Below, one piece after another: positions 1 to 13,405 of a DNA stretch of 64,000 bases (position 1 is the stretch's first letter; each line of letters begins with the position of its first letter). Below the pieces are notes generated by a model. It searched no databases. It had not been told where the DNA came from and saw only the letters and a program-made list of their open reading frames with translations. This DNA comes from Neckera pumila (lineage: Eukaryota > Streptophyta > Bryopsida > Hypnales > Neckeraceae). The position numbers and the translations under genes were made by a program. The DNA lies in contig OZ018408.1 in NCBI GenBank assembly GCA_963969595.1, positions 3,221,823-3,285,822 on the forward strand. The letters run 5' to 3'.

Positions 1-688
1 AGCAGAACCAGACAATGAACAATACCACAACGCTCGTATTAATGAACGCAATAATATTCAGACTAGCTCCCAGGCAGTCTATCCTGTTCAAACTGCGTAG
101 CCATTTCAAATTCAAACTTCCATGCCAACCCAAATAGGAAAAGAAAGACTCATATATATCGCTGGATCTCTCCACAAGTGTGCATTCATTCACAATTTCA
201 TGGAAGGTCTGGATACACAGACTAGCTGATTCGATGCATTTGGGAGACATTCAGTCAAAATACTCACAATGTGCTTCAGAGACGACTCCACAGCAAGCGA
301 AAGCAAGACATTCTAGAGCTTTAAGGCCGTAACACGACCAAACCATCAACACCAGTACACAGCAAATACCATAATACTCAATCATATTAACAAGCTTCAT
401 TCATCCTCACTCATTCTCCCACGTTCGTACCCATGCTTGATCAAACAGCATAACTTTTCACAAATTGTTTCAAGAGAAATGATACTCTCCCATTTTGCAA
501 CAAAACCGGAACACACACACGACACATGAACTTCACAAACCTTGATCAATCTCTCCACAAACGCAATGTCGGAATACAGAAGCAAGCAAGTAAGTGGATG
601 ACACACACAATGTGAGTGACGTAAGATTCCCAAGTTAGAAATACCGAAGAAAAAGTTGCAGATAGGTCGAAATTAAAGTCTGACTTAC
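1..688 (-). other. Intron 1 of the GDSL gene (partial)
   Basis: This stretch lies downstream of the GDSL exon 1 donor. The open frames in it (for example minus strand 397-633) show no GDSL-family motifs, so it is read as intron. Confidence 0.6.
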
Positions 689-995
689 AAACGAAATCCG
701 TGACAAGGAGTCCATCCGTGAAGCGTCCAGTAGGCACATGTCCAGCAAAATTCAAGCCATAAGGAGCAAAGTCGGCCTTGATCACTGTCGCCAAGTAGTT
801 GTTGTTCCCGGCATCCACCGTCGAGTCTCCAAAAATCACCAGCGCCGGCACCAACTTGTTGTCCGCGGCATCCTTGGAAGCCCCCCAATCTCCCGAAGTC
901 AAGTTGCGAATTCCCAAACCTCCCGTCACGAAGCTGCTCACCAGCACCACTACCATAGCCACAGTCACAGTTCTGGCACCAAAGAAGTTCGCCAT
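689..995 (-). CDS. GDSL esterase/lipase, first exon (gene continues past left edge)
   Basis: Secreted plant GDSL lipase/esterase family, which hydrolyses acyl esters outside the cell. Only exon 1 (102 residues) is visible. It has a hydrophobic signal peptide at about residues 8-29, then the block I motif [13 protein letters not shown], with the presumed nucleophile at Ser58, and the family motif PTGRFTDG near residues 89-95. The start ATG at 995 is the first in frame and directly precedes the signal peptide. The exon ends at a good donor (GTAAGT, minus strand, 688-683). No second exon with family motifs was found in 1-682, so intron 1 is at least about 690 bp and the catalytic Asp/His block lies outside the window. 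The family call is safe; the substrate is unknown. Confidence 0.88.
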
Positions 996-1340
996 TGCCA
1001 GCTAGCTAGCTAGCTGCTCTTCTTGCAAGAATGGCCGGCCACCACTTTCAGAACTTTTGTATTAATCTGACTATACTTGGCTGCTGCTGTACTTCGCACG
1101 AGGAGACTTGGAGACAGCTAGATGGACCATGTTGCACTCAAAATTGCAGTGCAATCAGACACCATCTCCTTTGGAAATCGATCAACGAAAGCATGGGCAG
1201 CGAGCTATCTAGCTAGATCGAATGCGTTTTCGGCTGTGAAGTCTGGACTCCACTTGGAACCGAGACGGCTTGACGAGCCTTCAGTTGGCCTCTGCGCCTG
1301 TTCACTTCCGACGATGTTCTCTTGGAGAGCGCAGATGATC

Positions 1341-1350
1341 ATATATATAA
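1341..1350 (-). promoter_or_regulatory. Probable TATA box of the GDSL gene
   Basis: On the minus strand this reads TTATATATAT, about 350 bp upstream of the GDSL start codon, which would give a roughly 300-base leader. A GCTAGCTAGCTAGC run sits just before the start codon (about 1002-1016). Confidence 0.4.
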
Positions 1351-4300
1351 TACTGCGTGGATCAAATTGAGTCCGGGACTCTGTCTTATCGGGTGTTAAT
1401 TAACTAAATTTCGGATGAAGGTTGAGTTAACTTACTTTGGATGAGGGCTGCACTTAATACTTATCTGGAATTGGCGAATTGCAGGGGGTCGTATTTCCTT
1501 GGAAAGGGGTTACCAGAACTGGCAGATGAAGCTACTTACTGTGTCTCCACGGGTTTATTTAATGCATGCAGCTGATAAGATGGAATACGGTCCATATGTT
1601 TGCAGGCAGCTAGCTAGGCGAGGACAGACATTTCAAATTACCACTCGATATTACGTACGTCGTCCTCGCCGTATGGCAGAGGGAAAAGGAAAAGGCTAAT
1701 TAGAGCAGCCTCAGCAGCGGTAGCTGAGGTAAGTTAGAGCTCCGTTAAACAACTGTGTCAAACCCAGGTTTAGCGGTCTCGTGTCTGTCCCCGCCAGGCC
1801 ACCTGTGGCTGGTGGTTTTGTTTCTCTTCTTAGCAATGAAATCCAGTTTCATTTGTTTAAAAAAACAAAAGAACAAAAACAGGTTTAGCATGATTGGAAT
1901 CCTAGCATATGAACTTAACTATACAAAGGAATCTCCATTAAAGTTGTCCAAGTTTTGTAAAATCATTACTGTAGAGGAGAATTGGGGTCTCAACATGCCT
2001 AGCTAGGACTATTGGCTTGGAAATTAATTGATTGATATCTATAGGCCTAAAAGGGGGATTTTCATTTTAGGGGTCATTGTTGAAAGTTTCCATCACAGTG
2101 TGTGGCTTGATGGGATGTGGTGGTACACGCCAAGTTGATAACAATGCATTTGTACCCAACCTATGTGGTAGTGCCCCTATGTTCTTGTCATGTACAAATA
2201 GGGTTCATATTGGGACCTTGCTACTTTAAGCAATGGTTATGTCAAAGTGATTAGTATATTTCATTTACTGGGATGATTGTTGCAATATGGGAAATCTTGT
2301 CATGTGGTACAGCCGTTGCCAAAAATGCATATTTTATAAGGTAAGATGGGTCAAACAAATGATGCCATCATTCTTTATTGTTTTTCAATGTATTGCTGCT
2401 ATTGGTCCAATGTCTCCAAAATCCAATGTAATCACCTAAGGCTCCATATTGCCAGTCACATTGTACACATCCATGTTGGCATTATTTCCCAATTTCTGGA
2501 GGATCTTTTTTGAAATTAGTCAATTCCAAGTTGGGCATTCCTAGACCTCAATTCTCTTCTAATGTGTATTGAACTTAAATCCATCTAGACTTGTCTTTGC
2601 TATGTAAGGCAAAAATGCCCAATTTTGGAAATTGGAGACTTGTCAATTTCATTGAAATTGCTTTGCAATTCATCCTATAATAAGATGATTACATATAGGT
2701 ATAGGCATTGAATTTTAACTCCTCTATCCTCTAATCCCTAAACCCTTTTTTAGATTCAAAACATTTTTGGAGTGATTGCAAGAAACACCTACCGATTTTT
2801 TTGCATTTTACAATACTCATGCCTTTCTTTTTCCTTGGAATACGTCAAAATTAGAAAAACAACTTTAAATTTTTTTAAGAAATATGGCCAATGTATATAG
2901 TTATCTATAAGATGAAGGTAATTGTAGAAGGAAAATCATAGAAATTTTTTCTAAGTAGGAAAATTAGAAAAGTGTCAAATCCTGGGTACGCAACTCCCAT
3001 ATTATATGGCCTTGATTATAATCACTTATAATGCATTTTAGTCCAATCTCAAAGGACATAATTTGTTTTAATGTAGAAAATTCTTATAGCCCTTTTAACA
3101 AGGAATTCAAAAATGTAATTATATAAATGAAATGAATATTTTTGAGGACAATAATAGCATTAAAATCCTAATTATATGAGTTTTTTTAATATATGTATCA
3201 TAGGACAAGCTACCCAACTTTTGGGGCTTTTTAATAAAAAATTAATTTTAATCGGAGGGAACTTTTTGTAAGGATTTTTAAAAACTATGCGTAAGTGTTC
3301 CAATTCTTTATATATATTGTGAATTTTTTTCCTAATATGTATAGAACCCAACATTTTCTACATTTAGTTTTTTTTTAATTTAGTCTTCACCCAACTTTTT
3401 GGTCTTTTTAATTTGATATAATTTTTACAAAAGCCGTCCTCTAAGCCTTTTTAATTCTGATGACCTCCGCATATAATACAAGAGTTGCGTACCTAGGTGT
3501 CAAATCTCAAGAAAATACATACTTTGATGTTTTAATTAGTAGAAAATAGGAAAATTTTAAATAAAGAAAATAAAAATTGGACATTTGTAACAACTTTATA
3601 GAGATGGTCATTCACCAAAAAAACACTAAAATAATTGTTTACATGTTTCAACTTGCAAGTAGAAAGAGGCTCACTTTGTAGACTTTTACATGACTTATAA
3701 TTAATTATTTTTTCAAAATCCTTTGCACAATAGCTAAGAGTCTACTATAAGACCATCTCCTCCAAATTTCAACTCCAAATTCATTTATTGGGTACTACTT
3801 TGTTCAACAAAAAATAAATTGGCAAGTGTGACATAAAATTGGAGGCTATTTTTGGACAATAAAACATTTTTTAGACAACGCATATAATAGTTGTGAGTAT
3901 CTTTTCTATGAATTTTGAGTCAATTGGAGATAGAATGCAAAAGTTATGGCCAAAAAACAAATTAATATGCAGGGTTTGATGCAAAACAAGACAGAAGTTT
4001 CTTGCAATCACCCTTGGATTGTTTTTTTCACCACAAGAGAAATAACAAAAGTTTTTTTTGGCATATGTGGATCTCACTCATTCATGTAGTGCCTTAAAGC
4101 CGTAAATTTTTTGTATGTCATTGTAGCACAAATCAAAGAATGAGATTCTGCAATTAGAAGTTCTTCAAAATACATAAAAAGTTACTTACATCTCTTTTTT
4201 ACAGGGGGGATTTGGTGTAATTTCAAGAGAATTTTTCTTATTTTGAGCCAAGGAACTCTAGGGGTTCATTTCCATTATTTTCAAAATTGCCGTGGACCTA

Positions 4301-4751
4301 AAAGTATCACTTGATGAATTGTTTAGCCAATGTTCTTCCCCTTTACTTTATCAATATGTATTACTGTCAGACTAGCAATTTAGAACATCTATGAATCGAT
4401 GTGACAAAACTATATTTTCTAACACCTCACACCTGGCATTCCCAAACATGTTCTCTGGTGCATTGAATCTTCTTTCTTCTGCCATGAAGAAATCTTAAAT
4501 CTTAAACACTCTCTAATGTAATTAAGGTGGGTACACACAATCACACCCTCACTAAAACTGCCATCATCACTTCATCTTCAAAATCAGTATACATGAACAT
4601 TAAAGAAACGATTTTAGAACATCTATAAAAAAGAACTTTGACCCGTCATTAATTTGCATATGGTATCCAAATGTTGCATTCTTTGGTGCGTTGCAGCACT
4701 ACTTGCTGACAAGAAAATATGAAAGTTTGATCAGTCCAATAATATCCACTA
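1351..4751. other. AT-rich intergenic DNA without a recognisable gene
   Basis: No open frame here resembles a protein. At 1781-1868 is a segment with CCACCTGTGGCTGG followed by ATGAAATCCAGTTTCATTTG and an A-rich tail. The same motif pair recurs near 7085-7160 and 11500-11680, so it is probably the 3' end of a dispersed retroposon. The rest is AT-rich sequence in which I see nothing further. Confidence 0.5.
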
Positions 4752-5157
4752 CACAAAATAGTGAAATTAGGTTGCTTTGTCAATTAGGTTGCCTTACCTG
4801 AGATAAATTACCTCATGGATCAATGCTTGTCCACATGGAGGCGCATGCCATTCTCAGAACCATGCCTTGAACTAATGCACAAACCATTAGAGTAAATTTT
4901 AGGCCTCCGGAGGGCTGCTCCACAGCCTTCCAAGGTACCCTGAAATTTGCTTTTATTTTGATCAAAAAATCTTTTTTCCCCTATTTCTGCCCTTTTGAAA
5001 TTGCAGCAGCAGTGGCGCAGGAACCCATAATTTTGAATAAAAAATTATTATTTATTTATTTTTTAATCTTAAATTTTTTTTGCAAGACTTGACTGCTCCG
5101 GCGAGCAGTCAGAGACTCTGATTGCTCACCAAGAGCAATTTCAAAGTTGACAGGCCA
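4752..5157. repeat. Fragments of two repeat families (G half-element; C element)
   Basis: 4752-4830 matches one end of the inverted-repeat element at 18263-18514 (AAAATAGTGAAATTAGGTTGC, then sequence through TTACCTCATGGATCAATGC), so it is a truncated copy. 4889-5157 begins ATTAGAGTAAATTTTAGGCC and contains GAGGGCTGCTCCACAGCC and paired GAGCAGTC / GATTGCTCACC segments. It matches the element at 55671-56051 in reverse orientation. Confidence 0.55.
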
Positions 5158-5282
5158 CCAAGGATTGGTTGCAATATTGAGAGTCTTAGAGGCAATCCCA
5201 ATGTGCCACAATTGCATCGGGAACCACGCTATAATTAATACCTATGCATCTCCTCCTTCACGGAAAGAGAACATCATACATA

Positions 5283-5550
5283 GCATTAGGAAAAATTTGA
5301 GCCCTCCAGAAGGCCGCTAAGCAATTGATTTACGGGACCCCTTTGGTGCAATTTCAGAATGAATAAAAAAACATTTTTTTTTTTAAAATATTAAAAAAAT
5401 AAAAATCTGACGTGACACTACTAGTACCACATCAGCATCCAATTTTTAAATATCAAAGAATAATTTTTGATTTTGATTTTTTTCCATAATTGCACCGGGT
5501 AAGTGCCAAACTCGCGACCTTCTAGAGGGCTGAAATTTTTCCTAATGCCA
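5283..5550. mobile_element. Family C foldback MITE
   Basis: About 265 bp with terminal inverted repeats: ATTAGGAAAAATTTGAGCCC on the left against GGGCTGAAATTTTTCCTAAT on the right. The centre is A/T homopolymer-rich. Similar ends (ATTAGRNNARATTT) recur at 4889, 12911, 21484 and 55671. No coding capacity. The target duplication is not clear. Confidence 0.65.
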
Positions 5551-8500
5551 CAATGGGGCGTTGATTAGGAATGGGTTGCCTCCCTTAGTGTGGACTATCC
5601 AGAAATTAGTGTGGGGCAACCCAATTTCAATATTTTGCGTAGATAATTCGCAACAGTGATGTTTCGGTGATTCTCCTGCAATAACTTAGTGCAAAAATAT
5701 CCTCACAGTGAGCTCGTGAGGAGAGGATTCAAGTCTGGTAGTTGCCAACGAACCTGAGACATTTCCTGTTCTTGTACGCTCTCAATTTACATTCTCTTGT
5801 AACTTATGCTCTTGGCCTCTTGCTGACCATGGAGTACAGATGCACTAACTTCGGAAAAACCAATTCGATATTGATCTACTCGGCTCATCTTGAAACGTTT
5901 GTTTCAGATTTTTTATTTATTCTCTGGGGAGCTGACAAGCAGGTGTTTGAGAGAGTCAGTGTGGCCACCGCTTCTCTCAAAAATAACACCAGAGAGTCAG
6001 TGTGGAACTGTGGATTTAGATGATTGAGAACGGCAAAGTTGCTTGGGCGAACGCAAAGGAACAAGTTAAATGTAAAACGGATCTTAGCGCTTAACCCCTA
6101 AATGCCCGAGGGCACCCCAATGTGGTGTTTGCAAAACTTTGAAGTTAAATAAAACTTAACCAAGTTGCTATTTTTAGTAGGTTATATTTTTGAAAAGTTT
6201 TTCTTGATGTCTAGTGTTAGCATCAAAAATCTGATTTTGAAAATATTAAACGATAGTGATTTTTCTATTCATGATTTTGTACAAGGATACCCAGTGCAAT
6301 CTTGATTCCCATAGTGTTGAGAGCTCTTGGAAATGAGCCTCAAATACACTAGATCTTGGAGGAAAATTCGCATTCGAAATTCATTTAAAAAAATTATAGA
6401 GTAGATTTTAAGAAGCCATAAATTGTTTGGGGTTATACAAGTTAGGCTCTTTGACTCCAATTTTTTTGGTCACCAAATTTTAGACTTGACTTGTGAAAAG
6501 AGGGTTGAAAGACTTTACATCCCTTTTGCAATTTTAACACCCTCATGGTCAATCATTATAATCTTTTGCTCCATAAGTGATATTATATGTTGTGTTTTCT
6601 TTTCCTATGAGATCTCTTACATGTCTAGTTGAATTTGTACAGTTACAATTCAAGAAAAATTGATAGCACTTATCAAAATTTGGGCATTTTGTTCAAGTTA
6701 GAGCAAATTCCAAGAAACTCAAAACAAGCCAATTTCACTTAAATCTAGAGAAAATTTGACAAATTACTGAGTAGTGCGGTGAGTCCTTCAGGCTCGTGAG
6801 ACAGATAAGCACAATGAAAACGGAATTGAATGCGAGCACACGGAGGGCGTTCAAAAGGCAGGAGCCAGCCGGACTGCTGGAAGGGGATGAATGAACTACT
6901 GTAGTGAGTTTGTTTTTTTGTTTTTGTTTTTGTTTTAAGCTCTTGGGGTTTTGTTCAATCCCGCCAGTGAAGGTTTGGGTTGGCCATTGCTGCAGTGCTG
7001 TGCTTGGAGCCTCCTACTGAAGATCAGTCATGGGTGGTGCTGCCGATTTGGCCTTGCTGGCCGCGTGAGCGCTAGCTAGAGCTCCACTCCTTTTATCCAC
7101 TTGTGGCTGGCAGTACTATACTGCACATTCCGTTTCATTTTGTTTCCAAAAACAAAGAAAAACAAACTGGCGTGCAATCCTTGCATTGTGACCGAGTCAT
7201 GTTTGTTACCATCAAGTGAACGTCGGAGGTAAGTTAAATCCTGTCAGTTCTTAGCTGCAACTTTCGCAATGCTAAATGCATGGTTGGTGGTAAGTTCACT
7301 TTCGAGGGAATGAAGTTTCTGTGCGAATGAGCTCGTCACCCACTTGGTAGTTGAAGTAATGTTCAGAATTGAATAGACCTAGATTGAATCTCATATACGG
7401 TAATACGACAGATTTCATTGAAAATGGCGCAACCGTTCATCGGATTCCAAATGAAATGAAATGGTGTAACTGCGTAAGGTTCTCAAATCTCAACTGAAAC
7501 CGTAGATGCATACCTGTCCTACGTTTTAGAGCATTAAGCACTTGAAAGTCGTAACTTAGTTCTGCAGAGCTCAGGGCACTTGAACCGCACAATTTGGACA
7601 CTCTGAAACACCTACGTCATTTTAACAAACATGACCGAAGACAGTTGAATGTCAAGATATTTATATTATACTAAGGCAGTTCTGAATCTAGAACTGGGTA
7701 CACATTTGGATTTTTCAAGTACGTGTTAAGTGTTTAAGTGTTTTTTAGGGGTTAAGGTTAAAGTGTTTTTGAGAGAGATTAGGGTTTAAGATTTCAGGGT
7801 TCAGGTGATTGCATTCATCATTCTATTTAGTGGTACTTCTCAAATAGTGTTAGACCATCTGCAATGCAACCGGCATCACCCACAGTATCGGCACTGTGCA
7901 AGGCGGACGATAATTTTTATTTAAAATTGTGCTCCAATGCAACCGGTATGGAGACCTCCACTTTCATGACCTTGGTATGCGACCACCCGGGTTTGACATA
8001 TTTTGTCATTTTGCCTATCCCGAGATAATTCTTGGCAAGTTGATTCGTGAGAGTCATCATGACAAAAAGCGGTGGTACCCAATGGATGACAAGAAAAGTT
8101 TATTGGTATGTGCGCTAATCAATTCAACCATCCTTGTTTCCATGAAAAGTCCTTTCTTTAATGTAGATTCTTTTCTTTCTTTCTTTTTATAATACCAAAA
8201 ATTCCATTTGACTTTTGGATTGTCGGCTTTGCACCGGGTCAAATTTTCCAAAGAAAGAATTGGTACTGTAGAGCCCTCATGGAATAGCCCGCGATCTGCT
8301 CTTGGAGGGCCTTTTTACCACTATTGCATTGCAAATGATCTTACTCCTACAAACATGGGCCACACTGAGTAGAGCTTTTATCATCAATTACTATAGACTA
8401 TACTAGGTTCACAAATCTATACATTGCAATCACCACAAGTGACAAAGAACATACAAAGTAAAGAAACAAACTTGATCACTGAATTTTGTGGAGTCTTTAA

Positions 8501-9162
8501 ATCATGAGAGCAATACTAAACAATACGGAGTACAATAATGGTATCTATTTAGTGTGTCCCATACTTAATACTGAATAGAATGAAGAGTGTAGTTGCAAAT
8601 GTCGGTAGTACATTCCAGGCTTGAAAATTTCTAGTACAGCAATGAAGCTTGAGAGGAATCTCTTGAACTGTTGATGATTTTCTGATTACGACTTACCCTC
8701 CAACGCCTTGTCCTATTGTACCCACGTTATGGAGTTCATTTCCTTGACCCACACAGGAGTTTTTGCACACCATTTCTCACCACTTTGCTACACAACAGCT
8801 TCGTTGAATTGAACGTGGTTTTTCTAGAAAGGATTGGCCGTATCTCAAATGGGAAGCAGTGCTCTAAGCAATGACTTAAAGTTGCTCTCTCCACCTAAGT
8901 AAGCTTTAACATAGAATCTACATAGTCATGGATAGGGGTTCCCGGCCTTCAAACTGATAATGCACAGGTTGAGATATTTTCTACACATAAAGCTTGAGGA
9001 CAAAACTGGAATGGTGAGCTCAAATCACAACTCGCATATATGCCACTAGCTAATAACAACGTCATACAGACTGTCCCAGGCATGATCACTGAAACTCACA
9101 TGGATATTAATTGCTCACTCTTGCTATTTATTTTCCATCAGCGTTCCATCTTCAGATAAGTT
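5551..9162. other. Intergenic DNA with repeat fragments
   Basis: No supported gene. A lone piggyBac-type end (TTAACCCCTAAATGCC) starts at 6091; a possible partner GGGGTTAA is at 7748-7755 but the two interiors do not match convincingly. 6890-7170 carries the dispersed CTTGTGGCTGGCAG / TTTCATTTTGTTTC motif also seen at 1781 and 11500. 7780-7805 has AGGGTTTAAG-type, telomere-like words. Confidence 0.45.
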
Positions 9163-9352
9163 AAGGGCCGGTGGTGGTGCTTGGTTACAATTTGCCTACT
9201 GCTTTGGATATGGAAACAATGGCCAGAATTGAGACAAGTTCTGAATTCTAGATAACAGGATAACACTGAGTGTCCGGTCAGTTGAAGGACAGCAATTCAG
9301 TTCATTTTGAGGGACTACGATGCAGTGGAACCACCACCGGCACGGCTTACCT
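9163..9352. mobile_element. Small inverted-repeat element
   Basis: About 190 bp bounded by GCCGGTGGTGGTGCTTGG on the left and CCACCACCGGC on the right, so the ends are inverted GCCGGTGGTGG. No coding capacity. Probably a MITE; target duplication not resolved. Confidence 0.45.
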
Positions 9353-10207
9353 ACAGCAGTAAGTGACTTATAGCCACCGGGATAGACACGATGATTCTAA
9401 GTTCGAAACTGATTGCTCATTACCAATGGATATGGTGCCACAGTGGAGAGTAATGTTTTTGACTGAGCACAGGCAAGTAAGTTAGAGGAGCTCCAATGCA
9501 AAATTGGAACAAGCACGGAAACGGTGCCAACAAGGCTTATAACGTCATTTTAGAAAAAATTGGTCTCCAATGTGGTTGCTCTAGTTAGCTGCATTTTCAG
9601 GTCTTGGAAAAGGAGAGGTCCTACTCGGCAATTTGACACAATTTGTTGATCCAGGAACATCACATGGAAGCTCAGATTCTCTGACCATGGCAACAAGTGG
9701 TGGAGTTTCCCAAACACCTCAATCAATGTGTGCTTGGAAAGGTGGAATAAATTAAAAATAGAGCTCGAGCGTTGTCTTTATTGTTATTGGATCTTTTGTC
9801 GCATTGGAGGCATGGGCACGAGTGGCACGTTGGAAAGAAGCCCACTCAGCCCCCTGTTCTAGCAACAGACCCGCTTGCAGAGTGTGGGGCAAAATTTTAG
9901 GACATACGTTGGGCACTAGAGCATCATAATTTTTCGTCCAAGAGAGAAGCCATCACCGGTATCTTCTCTGGCTCTTTTTCTTAAGACGGCTAATACTTGC
10001 CTTCCAACCTTGTCTTCAACATCACTAGCGACATTCTTTGTTGTACCAACCTCTCGAGGCTTTTGATGTGCTCAAAATTGCTTCATCTTTAAAGATGAAA
10101 ATATTATTTGGACCACTCAAATTTGCATCTTTGCTTGGCGGCATGCTATTCTTGCAAGCATAGCTCATATGGAAACTACATTTTTTCCTACTTCAACAAA
10201 TATAGTG

Positions 10208-10429
10208 CACGGTTGTCATATCGGACAGAATTTTACTCTTCCCGGACGAATCGGACGTCTCTGCGGTGATTGGCTGCAAACTTTGGAGGCCAATAACTTT
10301 TGGAAAAATTGTCCAAATTGGTCATGTGATATGTTTTTCGGCATCTACATAAATTGTAGTCAGCTAGTCACCGCAGATTTGTCCGATTCGTCCGTGAACA
10401 GTAAAATTCTGTCTGATATGACAATTGTG
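10208..10429. mobile_element. hAT-type MITE with 8-bp target duplication
   Basis: A 222-bp element with long inverted repeats (about 70 bp): left CACGGTTGTCATATCGGACA, right (reverse complement) CACAATTGTCATATCAGACA. It is flanked on both sides by the identical 8-mer ATATAGTG (10200-10207 and 10430-10437). An 8-bp duplication and ends beginning CA are typical of the hAT superfamily. There is no transposase, so it is non-autonomous. Confidence 0.82.
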
Positions 10430-10437
10430 ATATAGTG

Positions 10438-11697
10438 AGGAGTGTCAAAAAATAATTTGCCAAGAGTTTTTTGACACTTGGTGTAAAAATGGGTTTTTCT
10501 GTTGAGGCAGTTTTTACTAGCCTAAGTGGAATATGACTGCTAGGATAACACCACCTAAAATGGACCACTACCTCAAAATCAACCCCTATTTTTGAAAGAA
10601 AAATGAATAGGGAAGATATTCAAAATGGTGTACATTACAAGCGTAAATGTTTGGTGGAATTGGATGCCATTTTGGGTAGTGTGTAGCTCTATTTATAGTA
10701 TTGTGGAGGTAGCAACCTTATAAGTGGTTCAATTTGGGTAAAATTTTTTGTTGTTTCACTTCTTGTCTATGACATGTTATGGTATTGCTAGTGTAATTTC
10801 TTCATGTGCATCAAATGGATTTTGGCATTACCTATTGTACATTGCACTTTTAGTACTCTACACCTTGCATCTTTGAAAATTTGTAACTAACTCACAATGC
10901 ATCCAAAAATTATGGAACCACTTGCATTTTGATTCATAGTCCTTCACCAATATACTAAAATTATTGTTCATTTTTTAAAGCATATTGATCATGCCCTAAA
11001 GCTTATTCATGCAATTTTAGGTGTTGTTACCTTAGTCTCATTCACAAGTTGACTCCACCACAGGGCCGGACGAATTGTTTGTTCACTCTTTGTTCTTTTG
11101 AAAGCACCATCACTTTTTAAAGGAGAAGAAAAAAAAACATTCTTAGCAGTGGCCATGCCAGTAAGGTAACTACAACTAAAATCACACATTGGATATTATT
11201 GCCTAAAATGTACTCCCACTATTCATATGACTCTGTGATTGCTTTTAGGTACACCTATTTTCAGCACTTTGAAAATTAGTAGTATATTCACACAATATCC
11301 AAAAAATGCATTCTAAAAGAATCTAGAATTTTCTTTCAACTACCAATGGGACCCCACAATTATTTTTTCAATATAATAGTGAAAACCATGCTGAATGGCT
11401 TAATTGTGCAATTTTAGGTGTAGTTACCTTAGCAGCTGCTCCAGTTGATCAAAATTTCAAGATTGTGTTTGCTTGTGATATCCTCCTGTCAGGCTACCTG
11501 TGGCTGGCAGTTTATAATTTAATTATTTATTTTTGACACAAATGGACAATTTCTATTGATAAGGGAAATAGTACTGTGGCTGGCATTTTTTTTAAACACA
11601 TGGGCATGGCTGGCAGGTTCAGTTTGTATTGTGCCCCTTTGCAATGAAATTTTGTTTCATTTGTTTCAAAATAAATAAATAAATTTCAAGAGTGTTC
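10438..11697. other. Intergenic AT-rich DNA
   Basis: No gene seen. 11497-11680 contains the dispersed CTACCTGTGGCTGGCAG motif followed by TGCAATGAAATTTTGTTTC and an A-rich tail. This is probably a retroposon 3' end shared with 1781 and 7085. Confidence 0.45.
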
Positions 11698-12618
11698 TTA
11701 ACCCCTAAAGGCCCAAATCATTTATTGGCTCCCAAACCATTGAAAATTGCCATTTCTACTGCAATCACTCAAGAAACCAAAAAATTTATTTATTTTTAAA
11801 TCTAACCATTGGGTTTGTCCTTCACTTGTCTTAGATTGTGTGGTAAGAATTTCATGAAGTTTGACTGTACGGATTGGAAGATATTAGCATTTGAAGTTGC
11901 AAAATGAAGTTTTTCTGAACTGGAGCCTGCAAATTTCAAATGATTTTGACGGCCATTTGTAGATATTTTTTGCATTGCACACCATTGGTTTAAATTTTTT
12001 TATGTTGAACATTTGAGTTGAGAGTTGGAATAAAAAATTTTAGAATGTCAAAACTTGATTTTCACATATAAAAGAATTGTTAAGTAGAAGTAGGTCCAAA
12101 ATTGAATGAAACACTAAATTGATAATAGCTCCTAGGTGGAATTAAAACACCATAATCCCAATGGTGCCACTGTTCTTGCAAACAAACTTAACCTTTTCAA
12201 AACAAAAAAATTTGAAAAAATTTGAAAATTGCTTTCAAAAATGAATTCTATAAGTTTTTTTTTTGAAGAAGATGCTAGATTGCTCGAAAAACAAGATTGT
12301 CTATAACTTTCTCATTCTAAGTCCAAATAGAATGAATCAAAGCTTCAAATGTAGAAAAAATTTGATCTTTGAGAAGGGGAAAAAAAAAAAAAAAAAAATT
12401 TTACAGTTTTTTTTTGCACAGCGAGTTGCTTTTTGACTTTGGGTGGCATAACTTTTGCTCTCAAGCACCAATTGAAAGAAAAATTATATTTTTAGAAAGC
12501 TAATGTGATTTCCTATCTTCAAAAAAGTTTCAAAAAATCAGGCCAAAATTTTAGGTCACACGAGCCTGTCTGAAATCCCTAGTGTCCTTTGAGCAGACTT
12601 TGGGCCTTTAGGGATTAA
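11698..12618. mobile_element. piggyBac-type non-autonomous element, diverged family A copy
   Basis: About 920 bp, TTAA on both sides (11698-11701, 12615-12618). The ends are inverted: left TTAACCCCTAAAGGCCCAAA, right (reverse complement) TTAATCCCTAAAGGCCCAAA, 19 of 20 matching. The interior has the same order of AT-rich blocks as family A but is much diverged (both keep a TTGCCATTTCTA-like block after the left end). No coding capacity. Confidence 0.8.
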
Positions 12619-12654
12619 TTTGTCCCTTAGTCTGCCGCCCACGCTATTATTAAA

Positions 12655-13312
12655 AAAAATATCAGCCTTCTGGAGGGTTGATCCAAATTGATAGGCCAAG
12701 CTATTTCTAAGCTTGGCTTGTCAATTAGAAAAAGCCTCCCAGTGAGCAGTTAGAATATATGGCTGCTCGCCGAAACAATTAAATTTAAAATTTTTAAAAA
12801 AATAATAATTTTAAATTTTTTTTAAAAGATTATTTAATTAATTAATTAATTTTTTTTAAAAATTTGTAAGACTCAATTTTTGCATCACAATTTCAGTTGC
12901 GCAGGAATATATTAGAAGGGATTTGGGGGTCTTGGAGGGCTCCGAGTGTTCTGCTGTGTTCCCAGACTGCGGGAACGCAGTTGCACCAATTGGCTGACGT
13001 GTCACAACAATTGCCATGTCATTTTTTGAAAATAAAAAATATTTTTTTTTTGCTTAAAAGGATATTTTAGTAAAAAAAAAGTATTTTTATTTCTAATTAA
13101 AAAATAAAATAAAATAAATTTGACACGCCCGTACCAATGTTCACTTAACCTGGCCAAATTGGAGAACGGGCCTGAAATGGCCCTTCAAGCCCCCCGAATC
13201 CCATCTAATGGGGGATAAATGAAATTTTTAGCCTTAAAAAATAAAATTTCAGAGTACTTCAAAGGGTTGTGGAACAGCCCTCCGGAGGCCTGAAATTTTC
13301 TCTAATGACCAG
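12655..13312. mobile_element. Family C element with a second element nested inside
   Basis: The outer copy runs from CAGCCTTCTGGAGGGTTG to CCCTCCGGAGGCCTGAAATT, ending CTCTAAT. A second copy, about 12911-13205, has ends ATTAGAAGGGATTTGGGGG and (reverse complement) ATTAGATGGGATTCGGGGG and sits inside it. Both have long A/T homopolymer cores. No genes. Confidence 0.6.
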
Positions 13313-13405
13313 TCCAAAAGCCAACTGATGTGTTCTTCCTTTTCTTTTAGTGGTCACCTCTTCTTTCCAAAAAAAGAAGAAGAGTGTGCTTAATTACATG
13401 TACAT

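Noticed and set aside
6091..7755. Possible 1.66-kb TTAA element between TTAACCCC and GGGGTTAA
   Set aside because: Only the first 11-12 bases of the ends match and the interiors do not resemble each other or family A; kept as a lone left end.
2000..13000. Many short open frames of 60-90 codons in AT-rich DNA
   Set aside because: They are rich in Phe/Lys/Ile/Asn, have no domain motifs, and often overlap mobile elements; their length is expected by chance.
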